A stretch of 60,843 nucleotides of DNA from OLB7 sp966250335 (GTDB taxonomy: Bacteria; Bacteroidota; Ignavibacteria; OLB7): the NCBI GenBank assembly GCA_966250335.1, contig CBINGZ010000038.1, positions 1 to 60,843 on the forward strand, in the 5' to 3' direction. Below the pieces are notes generated by a model, which had not been told where the DNA came from, did not search any database, and saw nothing but the letters and a program-made list of their open reading frames with translations. Shown in pieces: positions 8,524 to 16,634 of this stretch. The translations under genes and the position numbers were made by a program. Position 1 is the first letter of the stretch; every line of letters begins with the position of its first letter.

Positions 8524-11241
8524 TTACTGAACCGGCGGGCGACCGGTGACCTTGAACATGAACGAACGCCATTCGGGTGCGCATGTCCCTCCCACGCCGA
8601 GGCTCCCGGTCTTCACGATGAAGGTGTTCAGACCTGCTGCGAATGTGATCGGCGAGCTTGTGATCGAGCCACAGACGATAGGCGTCTCCTCCGATCCCTC
8701 GTCGTCGACGAGCGTGGCTGTGACCGATCCTTCCGTCAGCGCAACAGGCGCGCTGGTATGGGGATCAAGGACGCGGATCGAAACCTTGTAGACACCGATC
8801 GCAGCTCCCGGTATGACGCTGACCACGCCGAATTCCTGGTTCGGAACGATATTCTTCGTGGCTCCGCTCACACGGCCCCATGAGTAGAGAATATTATCGG
8901 TATACGTCGCGCCGTAGAACGGATCGCGGACCGTCCGGTTGACGTCGAACACGGTGGAGTGTCCGTTATAGGAGACCTCGAACGCGTTCGAACGGGTGGG
9001 ATTGGGGAGTGTGGAATGGTCGCCGTTGCCGATGATGAAGAGCGGATCGTTGATGGCGTTGGTCATTGCCCTGTTCGGGCGGGCGGTCAGCGAACCGGCC
9101 GGATAATTATAATATCCTATGACGGTCTGGGCATAACTCTGAGCGATAAGGTTGTCGCCGCCCGGTATGGCTGCGTTAAGGGCGACGAGGGTTCCGTTGT
9201 TTTCGACTAGATTACCCGATCCGCCGCCGATGGCGGCAAAGGCGGCCTTCATGGTATTGTAATAGCCGCCGCTGATCACCGAATTTTCTCCCAGGTTGTC
9301 GATCAATCCGTGCTGACCGCCGGAAATAACCGATCTCGGTCCGTATGCCTCGTTCTCGACGCCTCCGCCGATCGTAGCCCCCTCTCTCGCTGCTCTGTTC
9401 GAGCTTCCGCCGGCAACGGTGGAGATGGAGTGGGTAGCCTTGTTCTCCAACCCGCCGCCGACCGTGCTCCAGTCAGCGTCGGCGTGATTATTGTCGCCCC
9501 CTCCAACTGTCGATTTTGTTCCGATCGCCTCGTTCTTGAATCCGCCGCCGACCGTGCTCCAGTCTCCCTCCGCATGATTTTCCTGGCCACCGTCGACATT
9601 TGCCCATCTGGCTTTTACAACATTTCCGTAGCCGCCGCCGATAACGGAGTGGGTTTCCGTGATCACATTCGCCTGGCCGCCGCCGATCGCTCCCCAGTCC
9701 GCATAGACCTCATTGTTCTGGCCTCCGGCAACCGTGGAGTATGGAGTGGTGGCCTTGTTTTCGCGCCCTCCACCGACAAACGTGTAGTCCCCCAATGCCC
9801 AGTTATCCTGGCCTCCCACTACGGTTGCGTAAAGGCCGCTGGGGCTGAGGAAATCTCCTGCCCAGTTACGATATCCGCCGCCGACAACCGAGTATTCGGT
9901 GTATGCCCAGTTCTCGCTTCCTCCCATGACCGTGGCCCAGTCCTGGGTCGCTCCGTTGAAACTTCCACCGGCAACCGTAGAATAATCGCCGTCGGCCTGG
10001 TTCTCCTCACCGCCTGCAACCGTGGACTTGTCTCCCTGTGCCTCGTTCTCAAGGCCGCCGCCGACCGAGGAGAAATGCCCGTACGCCTCATTAGCGAATC
10101 CTCCGCCGATCGTGGCATAATAGCCCCCCGCCCAGTTGTCGCCGCCTCCGCCGATCGTGGCGCCGCTCTCGCCCGGAACAATAGGGGTCGGATAGAGATT
10201 CGAGACGATTTGATTACCAAGGCCTCCGCCGATCGTGGCATGGACGGCATCTTCCGTGATCCTGTTCGCTCTGCCGCCGCCGATGAACCCGTAATCGCTG
10301 GCGATATCCTGGTAGTCGTTCCCCGGAACGATGACCGCTACATTGGTATTCGCCCCGCCGCCGCCGATGAAGCTTCCCTCACCGTAGCTTACGGCGTTGT
10401 TCTGGAACCCTCCCACGATGTTCGGACTGTTGGGCTTGGGAGCGAACATCATCACCCGTTTGCTCCCTCGATTGGCCGTGGCATCGTTGTCGTAGACATG
10501 GATCTCCAGAGGCTCGTCGTCGGTGGTCCCCAGGAAATCGGTTCCCGCGGCGGTTCCGACGTTCCCCTGCTCGCTCCAGTACACGTTCGATACCGGTGTC
10601 AGCGTATGGGCCCCTTCCTTGCCGTGCGCCGTACGAACATCGGTACCGATGATCAGGCTCTGTGTGGCATCGTCGAACGTGACGCCGATATTGCCTCCGC
10701 CTTCGATATTCAATGTCCCGCCTCGTGAGGTAATCTGCCTTCCGTTCAGATGAATCGCCGAGACATAATCCGCTCCGATCTTATCGGCCGTTACGGCTCC
10801 CGGCGCGATCTTATCGGTCGTTATCGATCCTGCGGGGACATTGAGAGCGTACGGGGCGGCGCTCATCTGCGTCAGCGGTCGCATCTCGGCGCCGCCGTCG
10901 ATCCGGACGCCGACCCAGAGAGGGCGATCCATCGCTCTGGTGTCGGGGAGAGGCGTGCCTCCGTCGCCGAGCGCGAGACTGAAGACACCCCCCGCCACCG
11001 ATGCGGAGAAGGCATCCTGCCAGACCGGTTGTGTTCCAGCTTCGTCGGCATACAGGGTGACGGTGATCGGATAGGCGCCGTCGCCGATCGGTCTGCCGTC
11101 GGGGGCCGCAATCGATCCCTGGTACGAGATGATGCGTGGTATATCGGTCGAGGTCGGAACCTGCTGGCTCAAAAGTGTGTGGGCAGGGAACAGGAATCCC
11201 GCCAGCACGATCGCTCGTGCCGTTGAACGTATCTGTTTCAT
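8524..11241 (-). CDS. Giant YadA-head-repeat surface protein, copy 2
   Basis: A 905-residue exported paralogue of the next gene downstream. The start ATG at 11241 gives the signal peptide MKQIRSTARAIVLAGFLFP...LLSQ and has AGGA 10 bases upstream; an in-frame start at 11328 would add 29 unsuitable residues. Domain order is the same as copy 1: IISYQGSIAAPDGR opening, conserved N-terminal domain to about residue 200, GGG repeats at 274-712, the DPLFIIGNGDHST block, and a C-terminal beta domain ending FKVTGRPPVQ. The repeats here are strikingly regular, about 15 residues each (VGGGLENEAQGDKST, VAGGEENQADGDYST), which fits one turn of a YadA-type beta-roll per unit. No membrane anchor is visible. 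Presumed surface fibre or adhesin. Confidence 0.85.
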   Translation of the reverse strand: MKQIRSTARAIVLAGFLFPAHTLLSQQVPTSTDIPRIISYQGSIAAPDGRPIGDGAYPITVTLYADEAGTQPVWQDAFSASVAGGVFSLALGDGGTPLPDTRAMDRPLWVGVRIDGGAEMRPLTQMSAAPYALNVPAGSITTDKIAPGAVTADKIGADYVSAIHLNGRQITSRGGTLNIEGGGNIGVTFDDATQSLIIGTDVRTAHGKEGAHTLTPVSNVYWSEQGNVGTAAGTDFLGTTDDEPLEIHVYDNDATANRGSKRVMMFAPKPNSPNIVGGFQNNAVSYGEGSFIGGGGANTNVAVIVPGNDYQDIASDYGFIGGGRANRITEDAVHATIGGGLGNQIVSNLYPTPIVPGESGATIGGGGDNWAGGYYATIGGGFANEAYGHFSSVGGGLENEAQGDKSTVAGGEENQADGDYSTVAGGSFNGATQDWATVMGGSENWAYTEYSVVGGGYRNWAGDFLSPSGLYATVVGGQDNWALGDYTFVGGGRENKATTPYSTVAGGQNNEVYADWGAIGGGQANVITETHSVIGGGYGNVVKARWANVDGGQENHAEGDWSTVGGGFKNEAIGTKSTVGGGDNNHADADWSTVGGGLENKATHSISTVAGGSSNRAAREGATIGGGVENEAYGPRSVISGGQHGLIDNLGENSVISGGYYNTMKAAFAAIGGGSGNLVENNGTLVALNAAIPGGDNLIAQSYAQTVIGYYNYPAGSLTARPNRAMTNAINDPLFIIGNGDHSTLPNPTRSNAFEVSYNGHSTVFDVNRTVRDPFYGATYTDNILYSWGRVSGATKNIVPNQEFGVVSVIPGAAIGVYKVSIRVLDPHTSAPVALTEGSVTATLVDDEGSEETPIVCGSITSSPITFAAGLNTFIVKTGSLGVGGTCAPEWRSFMFKVTGRPPVQ
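9106..10422 (-). repeat. Coding repeats of about 45 bp, GGG beta-roll, copy 2
   Basis: About 26 tandem units of about 45 bases, each encoding a pattern close to V-x-G-G-x-x-N-x-A-x-x-x-x-S-T. On the plus strand the repeated core appears as ccgccgccgat or ccgccgacc blocks spaced about 45 bases apart. The array is a natural substrate for slippage or recombination with the neighbouring copy. Confidence 0.85.
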
Positions 11242-11374
11242 ATGAATCGTTCCTGAATTGGTGAAATCGATAACCTGGGTAACGCGACCGTATCCGCCCG
11301 AAACCCCGGCGGGATGAGCCGGCGGCACGGAGAGTATCAGTCGCTCTACGATGCATCGTCCAAACCGCGAACCG

Positions 11375-11905
11375 TTACTTCGCGATCCGGACCCTCTCTA
11401 CCCGATAGATCCCCTCGTTGAGGAGCACGGCGGTGTACTGCCCCGACGACAGCCGCTCGGCGTCGAAGGGGAAGGAGATCTCGCCCCCCTCTCCCGTCGT
11501 CTCGGCCACCAGGGCCACACGCCGGCCGAGCGCGTCGTAGAGGGAGAGCGAGACGGCGCCGGGCTTCAGGCCGTCGATCCGGAACTCGGTCGAGCCCGAG
11601 CAGGGGTTGGGGATCGCCCGCAGCTCGGGTCCCGGGACGGCGCCTCCGGTCGCTGGACCCGTCACTGTCGATATCGCCGACGGCGCGGCGGGTCGCCAGA
11701 AGCCCTGGGAGACGGAGCCGCCGCCCCCTCCCGTTCGTCCGATCACCGCCTGGCCGACGGTGACCCCCACGGTCATGACCGCGTTGCGTGCGAAGCCTCC
11801 ACCCGAGCCGATTACCGACCCTCTCATGCCGGTCTGCGCCGTCGCGCCGGCCGCCGCCAGCAGCATCGCGGCGGGGAACAGTACTTGTGCCAGTCGTCTG
11901 TTCAT
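11375..11905 (-). CDS. Small sorting-domain protein of the GGG...VGQ...GFW type
   Basis: A 176-residue exported protein. The start is ATG 11905, giving signal peptide MNRRLAQVLFPAAMLLAAAG-ATAQ. The front half carries SGGGFARNAVMTVGVTVGQAV and a closing SQGFWRP, the compact surface module very common in Bacteroidetes and Chlorobi genomes. The back half is a type IX-like sorting domain: IPNPCSGSTEFRIDG, LSLYDALGRRV, and SSGQYTAVLLNEG. In that system the C-terminal domain directs outer-membrane export and is then processed. It lies 133 bases upstream of adhesin copy 2 on the same strand. The role of the front module is not known. Confidence 0.85.
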   Translation of the reverse strand: MNRRLAQVLFPAAMLLAAAGATAQTGMRGSVIGSGGGFARNAVMTVGVTVGQAVIGRTGGGGGSVSQGFWRPAAPSAISTVTGPATGGAVPGPELRAIPNPCSGSTEFRIDGLKPGAVSLSLYDALGRRVALVAETTGEGGEISFPFDAERLSSGQYTAVLLNEGIYRVERVRIAK

Positions 11906-12133
11906 TGTGGTCTCCGATTGATTGTGACATATCACGCCCTCTCCGCCGCGAGCGCTCACGGCGGGAAGGTCGCAGGGTGACGATATGATTCCGCGGAACA
12001 GGTCTATCGTTTGCGGAGGCAATATAGATCGCGTTGCCGCCGATGGTGTTTAGTAATTATTCAGTAGTCGGTAGTGTGGAGGATGGGAAGAGAGGGGAGG
12101 CGCGCGGCGGGAGAGGGATGTATATTGCCGGCC

Positions 12134-13057
12134 ATGATCGACACCATCGAAAACTTTCTGAAGGCCGCCCGCGACAACGGCCTGCGCCTCGATCCCGATC
12201 GGGTCGAGCTCGACGACTCGGGACTCGACTTCCTCGCGGCGCATGTCGTCGACGAGGAGGGGAGGGAGTGGATACTCCGCAGCCCGCGCCGCCCCGCCGT
12301 GCGCGAGGCGGCGGCGCGTGAACATCGTGTGCTCGACCTGGTTCGGGAGAGGCTTCCGGTCGCCGTGCCGGAGTGGCGCGTGCATACGCCGGAGCTGATC
12401 GCCTACCCGAAACTGCCGGGGACGCCGAGCGCCGTGATCGATATGAACGCGGGGGGATATCTCTGGCATATCGACCCTGCTTCTCCGCCTCCCGCGTTTG
12501 TCGACTCGCTCGCGAACGCGCTGGCGGCTCTGCATACGATCGATCTTCAGGTCGTCGCCGATGCCGGTATTCCTGTTCCGGGACCCGGCGATATCCGACG
12601 ACGCTTCGCCGAACGCATGGATCGTGCCGCGAGTATTCTGGAAGTCCCCGATGTTGTCCGGAAGAGATGGGGGCGGTGGCTGGAGGATGACTCCTACTGG
12701 CCGGAAAAGACGGCGTTCGTCCACGGCGACATCCACCCCGGTCATATCCTCGTCGACGACGAGCACCGGGTGAGCGGCCTGCTCGACTGGACCGAGGCGG
12801 AGGTCGCAGATCCGGGGAGCGACTTCATGCTCTATCATGCCACCCTGGGCCCTGACGCGCTCCGAACCCTCATCGAGCGCTACCGGGCGGCCGGCGGCGT
12901 CACCCGGCCCCGCATGCAGGAGCATGTCGCGGAACTCTGGGCGGCCTATCCGGTCATGATCGCACTCTTCACCCTGCGGACCGGAAACGAGGATCATCTC
13001 GCTCTGGCCCGTCATCTGCTGAGCGCCACCGAACAGGAAACCCTCGGCGCCGCCTGA
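12134..13057 (+). CDS. Macrolide 2'-phosphotransferase-like kinase (Mph/APH fold)
   Basis: A 307-residue cytoplasmic kinase of the aminoglycoside/macrolide phosphotransferase fold, about the usual Mph length. The catalytic loop is HGDIHPGHILVDDEH, with Asp as base and the GH variant typical of Mph. The metal-binding segment is LLDWTEAEVADPGSDF. The N-terminal lobe has WILRSPRRPAVREAAAREHR, matching the nucleotide-binding lobe. Members phosphorylate macrolides with GTP, but environmental homologues are often untested. ATG 12134 aligns with the family N-terminus. TATATTGC lies only six bases upstream and no Shine-Dalgarno is present. A TPR gene follows after 41 bases. No mobile element is nearby, so it looks native. 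Confidence 0.85.
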   Translation: MIDTIENFLKAARDNGLRLDPDRVELDDSGLDFLAAHVVDEEGREWILRSPRRPAVREAAAREHRVLDLVRERLPVAVPEWRVHTPELIAYPKLPGTPSAVIDMNAGGYLWHIDPASPPPAFVDSLANALAALHTIDLQVVADAGIPVPGPGDIRRRFAERMDRAASILEVPDVVRKRWGRWLEDDSYWPEKTAFVHGDIHPGHILVDDEHRVSGLLDWTEAEVADPGSDFMLYHATLGPDALRTLIERYRAAGGVTRPRMQEHVAELWAAYPVMIALFTLRTGNEDHLALARHLLSATEQETLGAA

Positions 13058-13098
13058 TCGGAGGGCGCCGTCTCATCACATCATCCTACTACTTGGCT

Positions 13099-13521
13099 AT
13101 GGACCCGAACAACCCGATTGTACGACTCTGCACGGAAGGAATGAAGGCGGAGGGAGAGGGCAGACCCGCCGATGCCGCCGCACTCTTCATGCGCGCATGG
13201 GATGCGGCGAAGGACAACTTCGACAGATGTATCGCGGCGCATTACGTCGCGCGGCATCAGACGACCCCCGAGGAGACCCTCCGCTGGAACCGCGAGGCGC
13301 TCGACCTGGCCGATGCCGTGGGCGACGAACGGGTGGAGGGATTCTACCCGTCGCTCTATCTCAACATGGGATATTCCTGCGAACAGGTGGGGGATCTTGA
13401 AGAGGCGGGGAGATACTACGATATGGCGGCCGATCGTGCCGGAAAACTCCCGGACGACAGATACGGAGCGGTCGTGCGCGGCGGCATCGAGGAAGGACAC
13501 AAACGTATCGCACGGGGATAA
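13099..13521 (+). CDS. Small TPR-like protein
   Basis: A 140-residue cytoplasmic helical protein. It opens MDPNNPIVRLCTEGMKAEGE, then has AALFMRAWDAAKDNFDRC, IAAHYVARHQ and LYLNMGYSCEQVGDLEEAGR, giving two or three tetratricopeptide-like helix pairs. The same compact domain is widespread in actinobacteria, where it is sometimes annotated as a TPR protein next to small-molecule-modifying enzymes. ATG 13099 is preferred to TTG 13093 in the same frame. It follows the Mph-like gene by 41 bases and is followed by a strong hairpin, so the two form a short transcription unit. Its role is unknown. Confidence 0.8.
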   Translation: MDPNNPIVRLCTEGMKAEGEGRPADAAALFMRAWDAAKDNFDRCIAAHYVARHQTTPEETLRWNREALDLADAVGDERVEGFYPSLYLNMGYSCEQVGDLEEAGRYYDMAADRAGKLPDDRYGAVVRGGIEEGHKRIARG

Positions 13522-13528
13522 AAAGGTG

Positions 13529-13562
13529 AACGGGAGAACAACGCCTTCGCTGTTCTCCCGTT
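13529..13562. terminator. Bidirectional hairpin terminator
   Basis: A perfect 12-base stem (AACGGGAGAACA / TGTTCTCCCGTT) around a 10-base loop, just after the TPR gene and 75 bases beyond the stop of the convergent DUF4402 gene. The right arm runs into TTT, supporting use on the plus strand. Confidence 0.75.
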
Positions 13563-13637
13563 TGCTTCACCCTCCTCTACCTGTATACCTGTACCGAATA
13601 AAATTTTCTTCTGCAGCCGCGTAGCGGCGTCCCATCC

Positions 13638-14180
13638 TTAGTTCGAGTAGACGGCGCTGACGGTGAAGGTTCCGCTGTAGCTGCCGCGCTGCTGCGCCGC
13701 CGTCGGGGCCACCGTCCCGCCGATCCACATGTATGCCTGGCCGAGGCCGTCGCTGTTGACCGCGTTCCCCTGGTTGTCCATGCTCAGTCCCACCGTCACC
13801 GTCCCGCTCGATGCGTCGACCACCGAAGCGCCGTTCGACGGGATGTTCCCCAGCGGGCTGTAGCGCACCCCGTTCCGCGTCAGGTTCACCGTCATGTTCG
13901 CTCCGGCGCCGGAGGTCGTCGAGATCGTTGCCGTCGCCGGGATGGTGACGGTGATGTTGTCGAGCTCGTCACCACTGAAGTTGAAGGCGCCGGCGGCGGT
14001 GTTGCTGGCTTCGACGGTGGCCGTGGCGCCCTTGGTGATCGTTCCGAAGGCGAGCGGCGCCGTCGCAACGGCGGTGATCGGCGTGACGATGGTGGCGGTG
14101 CTGGTGACCGAAGCCGACTGAGCGAAGGCGGCGGCGGAAGCGATGACCGAGAGAGCGAGGATCGAGAGGACGTTCTTCAT
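13638..14180 (-). CDS. DUF4402 secreted/surface protein
   Basis: A 180-residue exported protein. ATG 14180 gives the signal peptide MKNVLSILALSVIASAAAFA-Q; upstream in-frame codons would add 55 basic residues. The mature part matches DUF4402: LAFGTITKGATATVE near the start, FNFSGDELDNITVTIP in the middle, and GTFTVSAVYSN at the very C-terminus. The body is almost entirely Ala/Thr/Val/Gly/Ser beta strands with no cysteine, like a pilin-type Ig sandwich. The family is found in surface or fibre contexts, but its function is unsettled. It stands alone between two plus-strand units. Confidence 0.85.
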   Translation of the reverse strand: MKNVLSILALSVIASAAAFAQSASVTSTATIVTPITAVATAPLAFGTITKGATATVEASNTAAGAFNFSGDELDNITVTIPATATISTTSGAGANMTVNLTRNGVRYSPLGNIPSNGASVVDASSGTVTVGLSMDNQGNAVNSDGLGQAYMWIGGTVAPTAAQQRGSYSGTFTVSAVYSN

Positions 14181-14472
14181 GATTGATCTGGGAGTTGCTG
14201 TTGTTGTTTTCTTTGTTTGTTGAACTGGTTTACTATTCCTTAAAGATCGTGCCAAAGGCTGAAGTCGTCGATTTCTCGCTGAAATCGCGTACTGCACGGT
14301 ACGTTTTGTGTACGGAGATCGAACGGTAGTCCGGAAACCGGACACTGCCCCCTCCCGGCGATCGGCCCGGTTTGGTTATTATGGACGTCACCGAGGCGGG
14401 GTCTTCTTCCGGGGCGGCCCGGAGCCTCCGGGTCCGCCGGTCCGGGGATGGAACAATGTGATCGCTATCGTC

Positions 14473-15300
14473 ATGTCCTACGCTGTTGCGCGGCTTCATT
14501 TCGTTCGTCAGGGTCGGGGGGCGCCGCTCATGATGCTCCACGGCAATCCTGCCACCCATACCCTCTGGCGGCCGCTGGTCGATTCCCTTTCGGCCCGGCA
14601 CACGACGATCGTCCCCGATCTGCCGGGGTTCGGCGGGAGTCCCGCGCCCGAATCACGGAGAATGTTCGCGCTGGAGAGCCTTGCACGGATCATCCTGGAG
14701 TTCGCCGATCTGCAGGGACTGGAGAGATTCGACCTGATCGGACATTCGTTCGGCGGCGCCGTCGCCGCCACCGTCGCCGCGCTCGCCCCGGAACGGATAC
14801 GGTCGCTCGTCCTCATCACTCCGCTCGGAACCCGGATTCCTCCTCTTGGACGTCTGGTCCGCTTCAGGCTCCTGCCGGCGGCGGCCGAGCTTGCGTGGAA
14901 GGATGCGCCCGAGGAGGTCAGGCGGGTCGTGGGGCGGACGCTCGCGCGCTACAGCTACGGAGCAGGCTACGGAACCGAACGAGGAGACGAGGTTGCCAGT
15001 GAAGCCTCCGCGCGGCACGATCTCGTCCGCAGCAGCAGCGCTCTGATGATGAAGGCCGATCTCGCCGGCTACGCCGAAACGCTCCGTCGTCTGAACGACG
15101 AGTGCCACATGCCCCTCATGCTGATCGGCTGCCGACACGATCGTATCGTGCCGTACGAGCATTTCGAGAAGGTCTGCGGGAAGCTTCCCCGCGCCTTCAC
15201 GAGCGTCTTCAGGGAAGGGGGGCATGTCCCCATGTGGCAGTATCCGGAGGAACTGACCCGGATGCTGGAGAAGTTCTATTCGTCGAACGATCGCGACTGA
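14473..15300 (+). CDS. Alpha/beta hydrolase
   Basis: A 275-residue cytoplasmic hydrolase. The oxyanion segment is LMMLHGNPATHTLWRPL. The nucleophile elbow is LIGHSFGGAVAAT, with Ser as nucleophile. The acid is probably the Asp in LIGCRHDRIVP and the histidine is in EGGHVPMWQYPEE. Lid helices run through ELAWKDAPEEVRRVVGRT. ATG 14473 was chosen because the in-frame extension from 14308 is Pro/Gly/Arg-rich and not family-like. It lies 55 bases before the glycosyltransferase gene on the same strand, so cotranscription is likely. Substrate cannot be inferred; haloalkane dehalogenase or epoxide hydrolase-like relatives share this layout. Confidence 0.85.
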   Translation: MSYAVARLHFVRQGRGAPLMMLHGNPATHTLWRPLVDSLSARHTTIVPDLPGFGGSPAPESRRMFALESLARIILEFADLQGLERFDLIGHSFGGAVAATVAALAPERIRSLVLITPLGTRIPPLGRLVRFRLLPAAAELAWKDAPEEVRRVVGRTLARYSYGAGYGTERGDEVASEASARHDLVRSSSALMMKADLAGYAETLRRLNDECHMPLMLIGCRHDRIVPYEHFEKVCGKLPRAFTSVFREGGHVPMWQYPEELTRMLEKFYSSNDRD

Positions 15301-15355
15301 CCGGGACGCTCCCCGCGGTCGCCGCATCATATATCGCTTCTCGATCATTTTCTCC

Positions 15356-16504
15356 ATGCCGATCTACGCGTTCTTCGTGATGGTTCTGCTCCAGGCCTGG
15401 CTCCTGATGACGCTCTATATCGCGTCACGAAGGAGGCGGCTGTCGCAGGCGCCCAGGGCGGGGAGGGAACTCCCGCCGATGACGATCATCGTTCCGGCGC
15501 TGAACGAGGAGGAGACGATCGGGCCGGCGATGCGGTCGCTGCTGGAGCTCGACTATCCCGATTACGAGATCATCGCCGTCGACGACCGCTCGACCGATCG
15601 CACCGGGGAGATCCTGGAGAACCTCGCCGCCGAACACCCGGAACGTCTGCGCGTGATCCGGATCACCGAGCTCCCCGAGGGATGGCTCGGCAAGTGTCAT
15701 GCGCTCGACGCCGCCTCCGCCCACGCCCGCGGCGCCTGGCTCCTCTTCACCGACGCCGACGTGGTGATCGACCGGCATGCGCTCCGCGGGGCGATGGGAT
15801 ACGCCCTTCAGTACGATCTGAGCCATCTCACCCTCTTCCCTCAAATGCTCTGGAAAGGATATATCGAGGCGGCGCTGCTCGGGTTCTTCGCGATGGCTAT
15901 CGGGGGTGGGTTCAGGATCTGGCGGGTGGAGTCCCGGTCGCTCGACGCATATATCGGAATCGGAGCGTTCAATATGATCCGCCGATCGCTCTACGAAAGC
16001 TTCGACGGGCATCGGGCGCTCCGCATGGAGGTCGCCGACGACATGAAGCTCGCCTATCTCGCCAAGAAGCATGGGGGGCGCTCCATGGCCGTCGACTCCG
16101 AGGGGAGGGTCCGGGTCCGCTGGCGGCAGGGGGTGCGCGACACGGTGCGCGGGCTGGAACGGAGCGCGTTCCCCGGGATCGGGTTCGACTGGTTCCAGGT
16201 GATCGCGGCCGTGACGGTCTGTCTGGGTGTGATGCTTGCTCCCTACATCCTCCCCTTTTTCTCCGATTCGGTTCTGGTGCTCGCCCCTTCGATCGTTTCG
16301 ATCGTCGTCATCATCTGGGTCTATGCGCTGGAGTCGCACGGCAAGGGGATGCCGGTCTGGATCGGCGTTCTTCATCCCGTCGCCGTCCTCCTCTTCGCCT
16401 ACGCGATCCTCCGCTCCGCCGTCGTGACCACCCTGCGCGGCGGGCTGGCATGGCGCGGGACGTTCTATTCGATCGCGGAGTTGAAGAAGGGGGGCGTCGT
16501 GTAG
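15356..16504 (+). CDS. Membrane glycosyltransferase family 2, carotenoid/hopanoid-associated type
   Basis: A 382-residue GT2 enzyme. A single N-terminal helix (FFVMVLLQAWLLMTLYIAS) precedes the catalytic domain: MTIIVPALNEEETIGPAM, IIAVDDRSTDRTG (nucleotide binding), LPEGWLGKCHAL, and FTDADVVI (metal-binding DxD). Late in the domain comes VADDMKLAYLAKKHGG, then WRQGVRDTVRGLERS. Three C-terminal membrane helices follow (about residues 280-370). The LPxGWxGKxxA box is characteristic of glycosyltransferases acting on polyisoprenoid-type acceptors, including hydroxychlorobactene glucosyltransferases and hopene-associated HpnB-like proteins. No carotenoid or hopanoid gene is nearby, so the acceptor is uncertain. 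Confidence 0.85.
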   Translation: MPIYAFFVMVLLQAWLLMTLYIASRRRRLSQAPRAGRELPPMTIIVPALNEEETIGPAMRSLLELDYPDYEIIAVDDRSTDRTGEILENLAAEHPERLRVIRITELPEGWLGKCHALDAASAHARGAWLLFTDADVVIDRHALRGAMGYALQYDLSHLTLFPQMLWKGYIEAALLGFFAMAIGGGFRIWRVESRSLDAYIGIGAFNMIRRSLYESFDGHRALRMEVADDMKLAYLAKKHGGRSMAVDSEGRVRVRWRQGVRDTVRGLERSAFPGIGFDWFQVIAAVTVCLGVMLAPYILPFFSDSVLVLAPSIVSIVVIIWVYALESHGKGMPVWIGVLHPVAVLLFAYAILRSAVVTTLRGGLAWRGTFYSIAELKKGGVV

Positions 16505-16520
16505 GGAGGGGGTATATCTC

Positions 16521-16550
16521 TTTGTAAACTCGTCCGTTTCACCTTACAAA
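16521..16550. promoter_or_regulatory. Short inverted repeat upstream of the TonB receptor gene
   Basis: TTTGTAA and TTACAAA form a 7-base inverted repeat with 16 bases between them, 85 bases upstream of the receptor ATG. The surrounding bases are AT-rich relative to the rest of the region. It could be an operator or promoter region; nothing else supports it. Confidence 0.25.
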
Positions 16551-16634
16551 CGTTCTCTTCTTTTGTCATGTTCCGCCGCCGTCGATATCTCGTCGGCACA
16601 CGCGAAGGGTATACCGAAGGATACAAGGATCTGC

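Noticed and set aside
9106..10422. The regular 45-base spacing was considered as a CRISPR array
   Set aside because: Units are in frame within one coding sequence, have no conserved non-coding spacers, and no cas genes are present.
14243..14255. TGGCAC-N5-TTAAG upstream of the DUF4402 gene as a sigma-54 promoter
   Set aside because: The second half does not match the required GC dinucleotide (TTGCW), and no enhancer-binding regulator is in the window.
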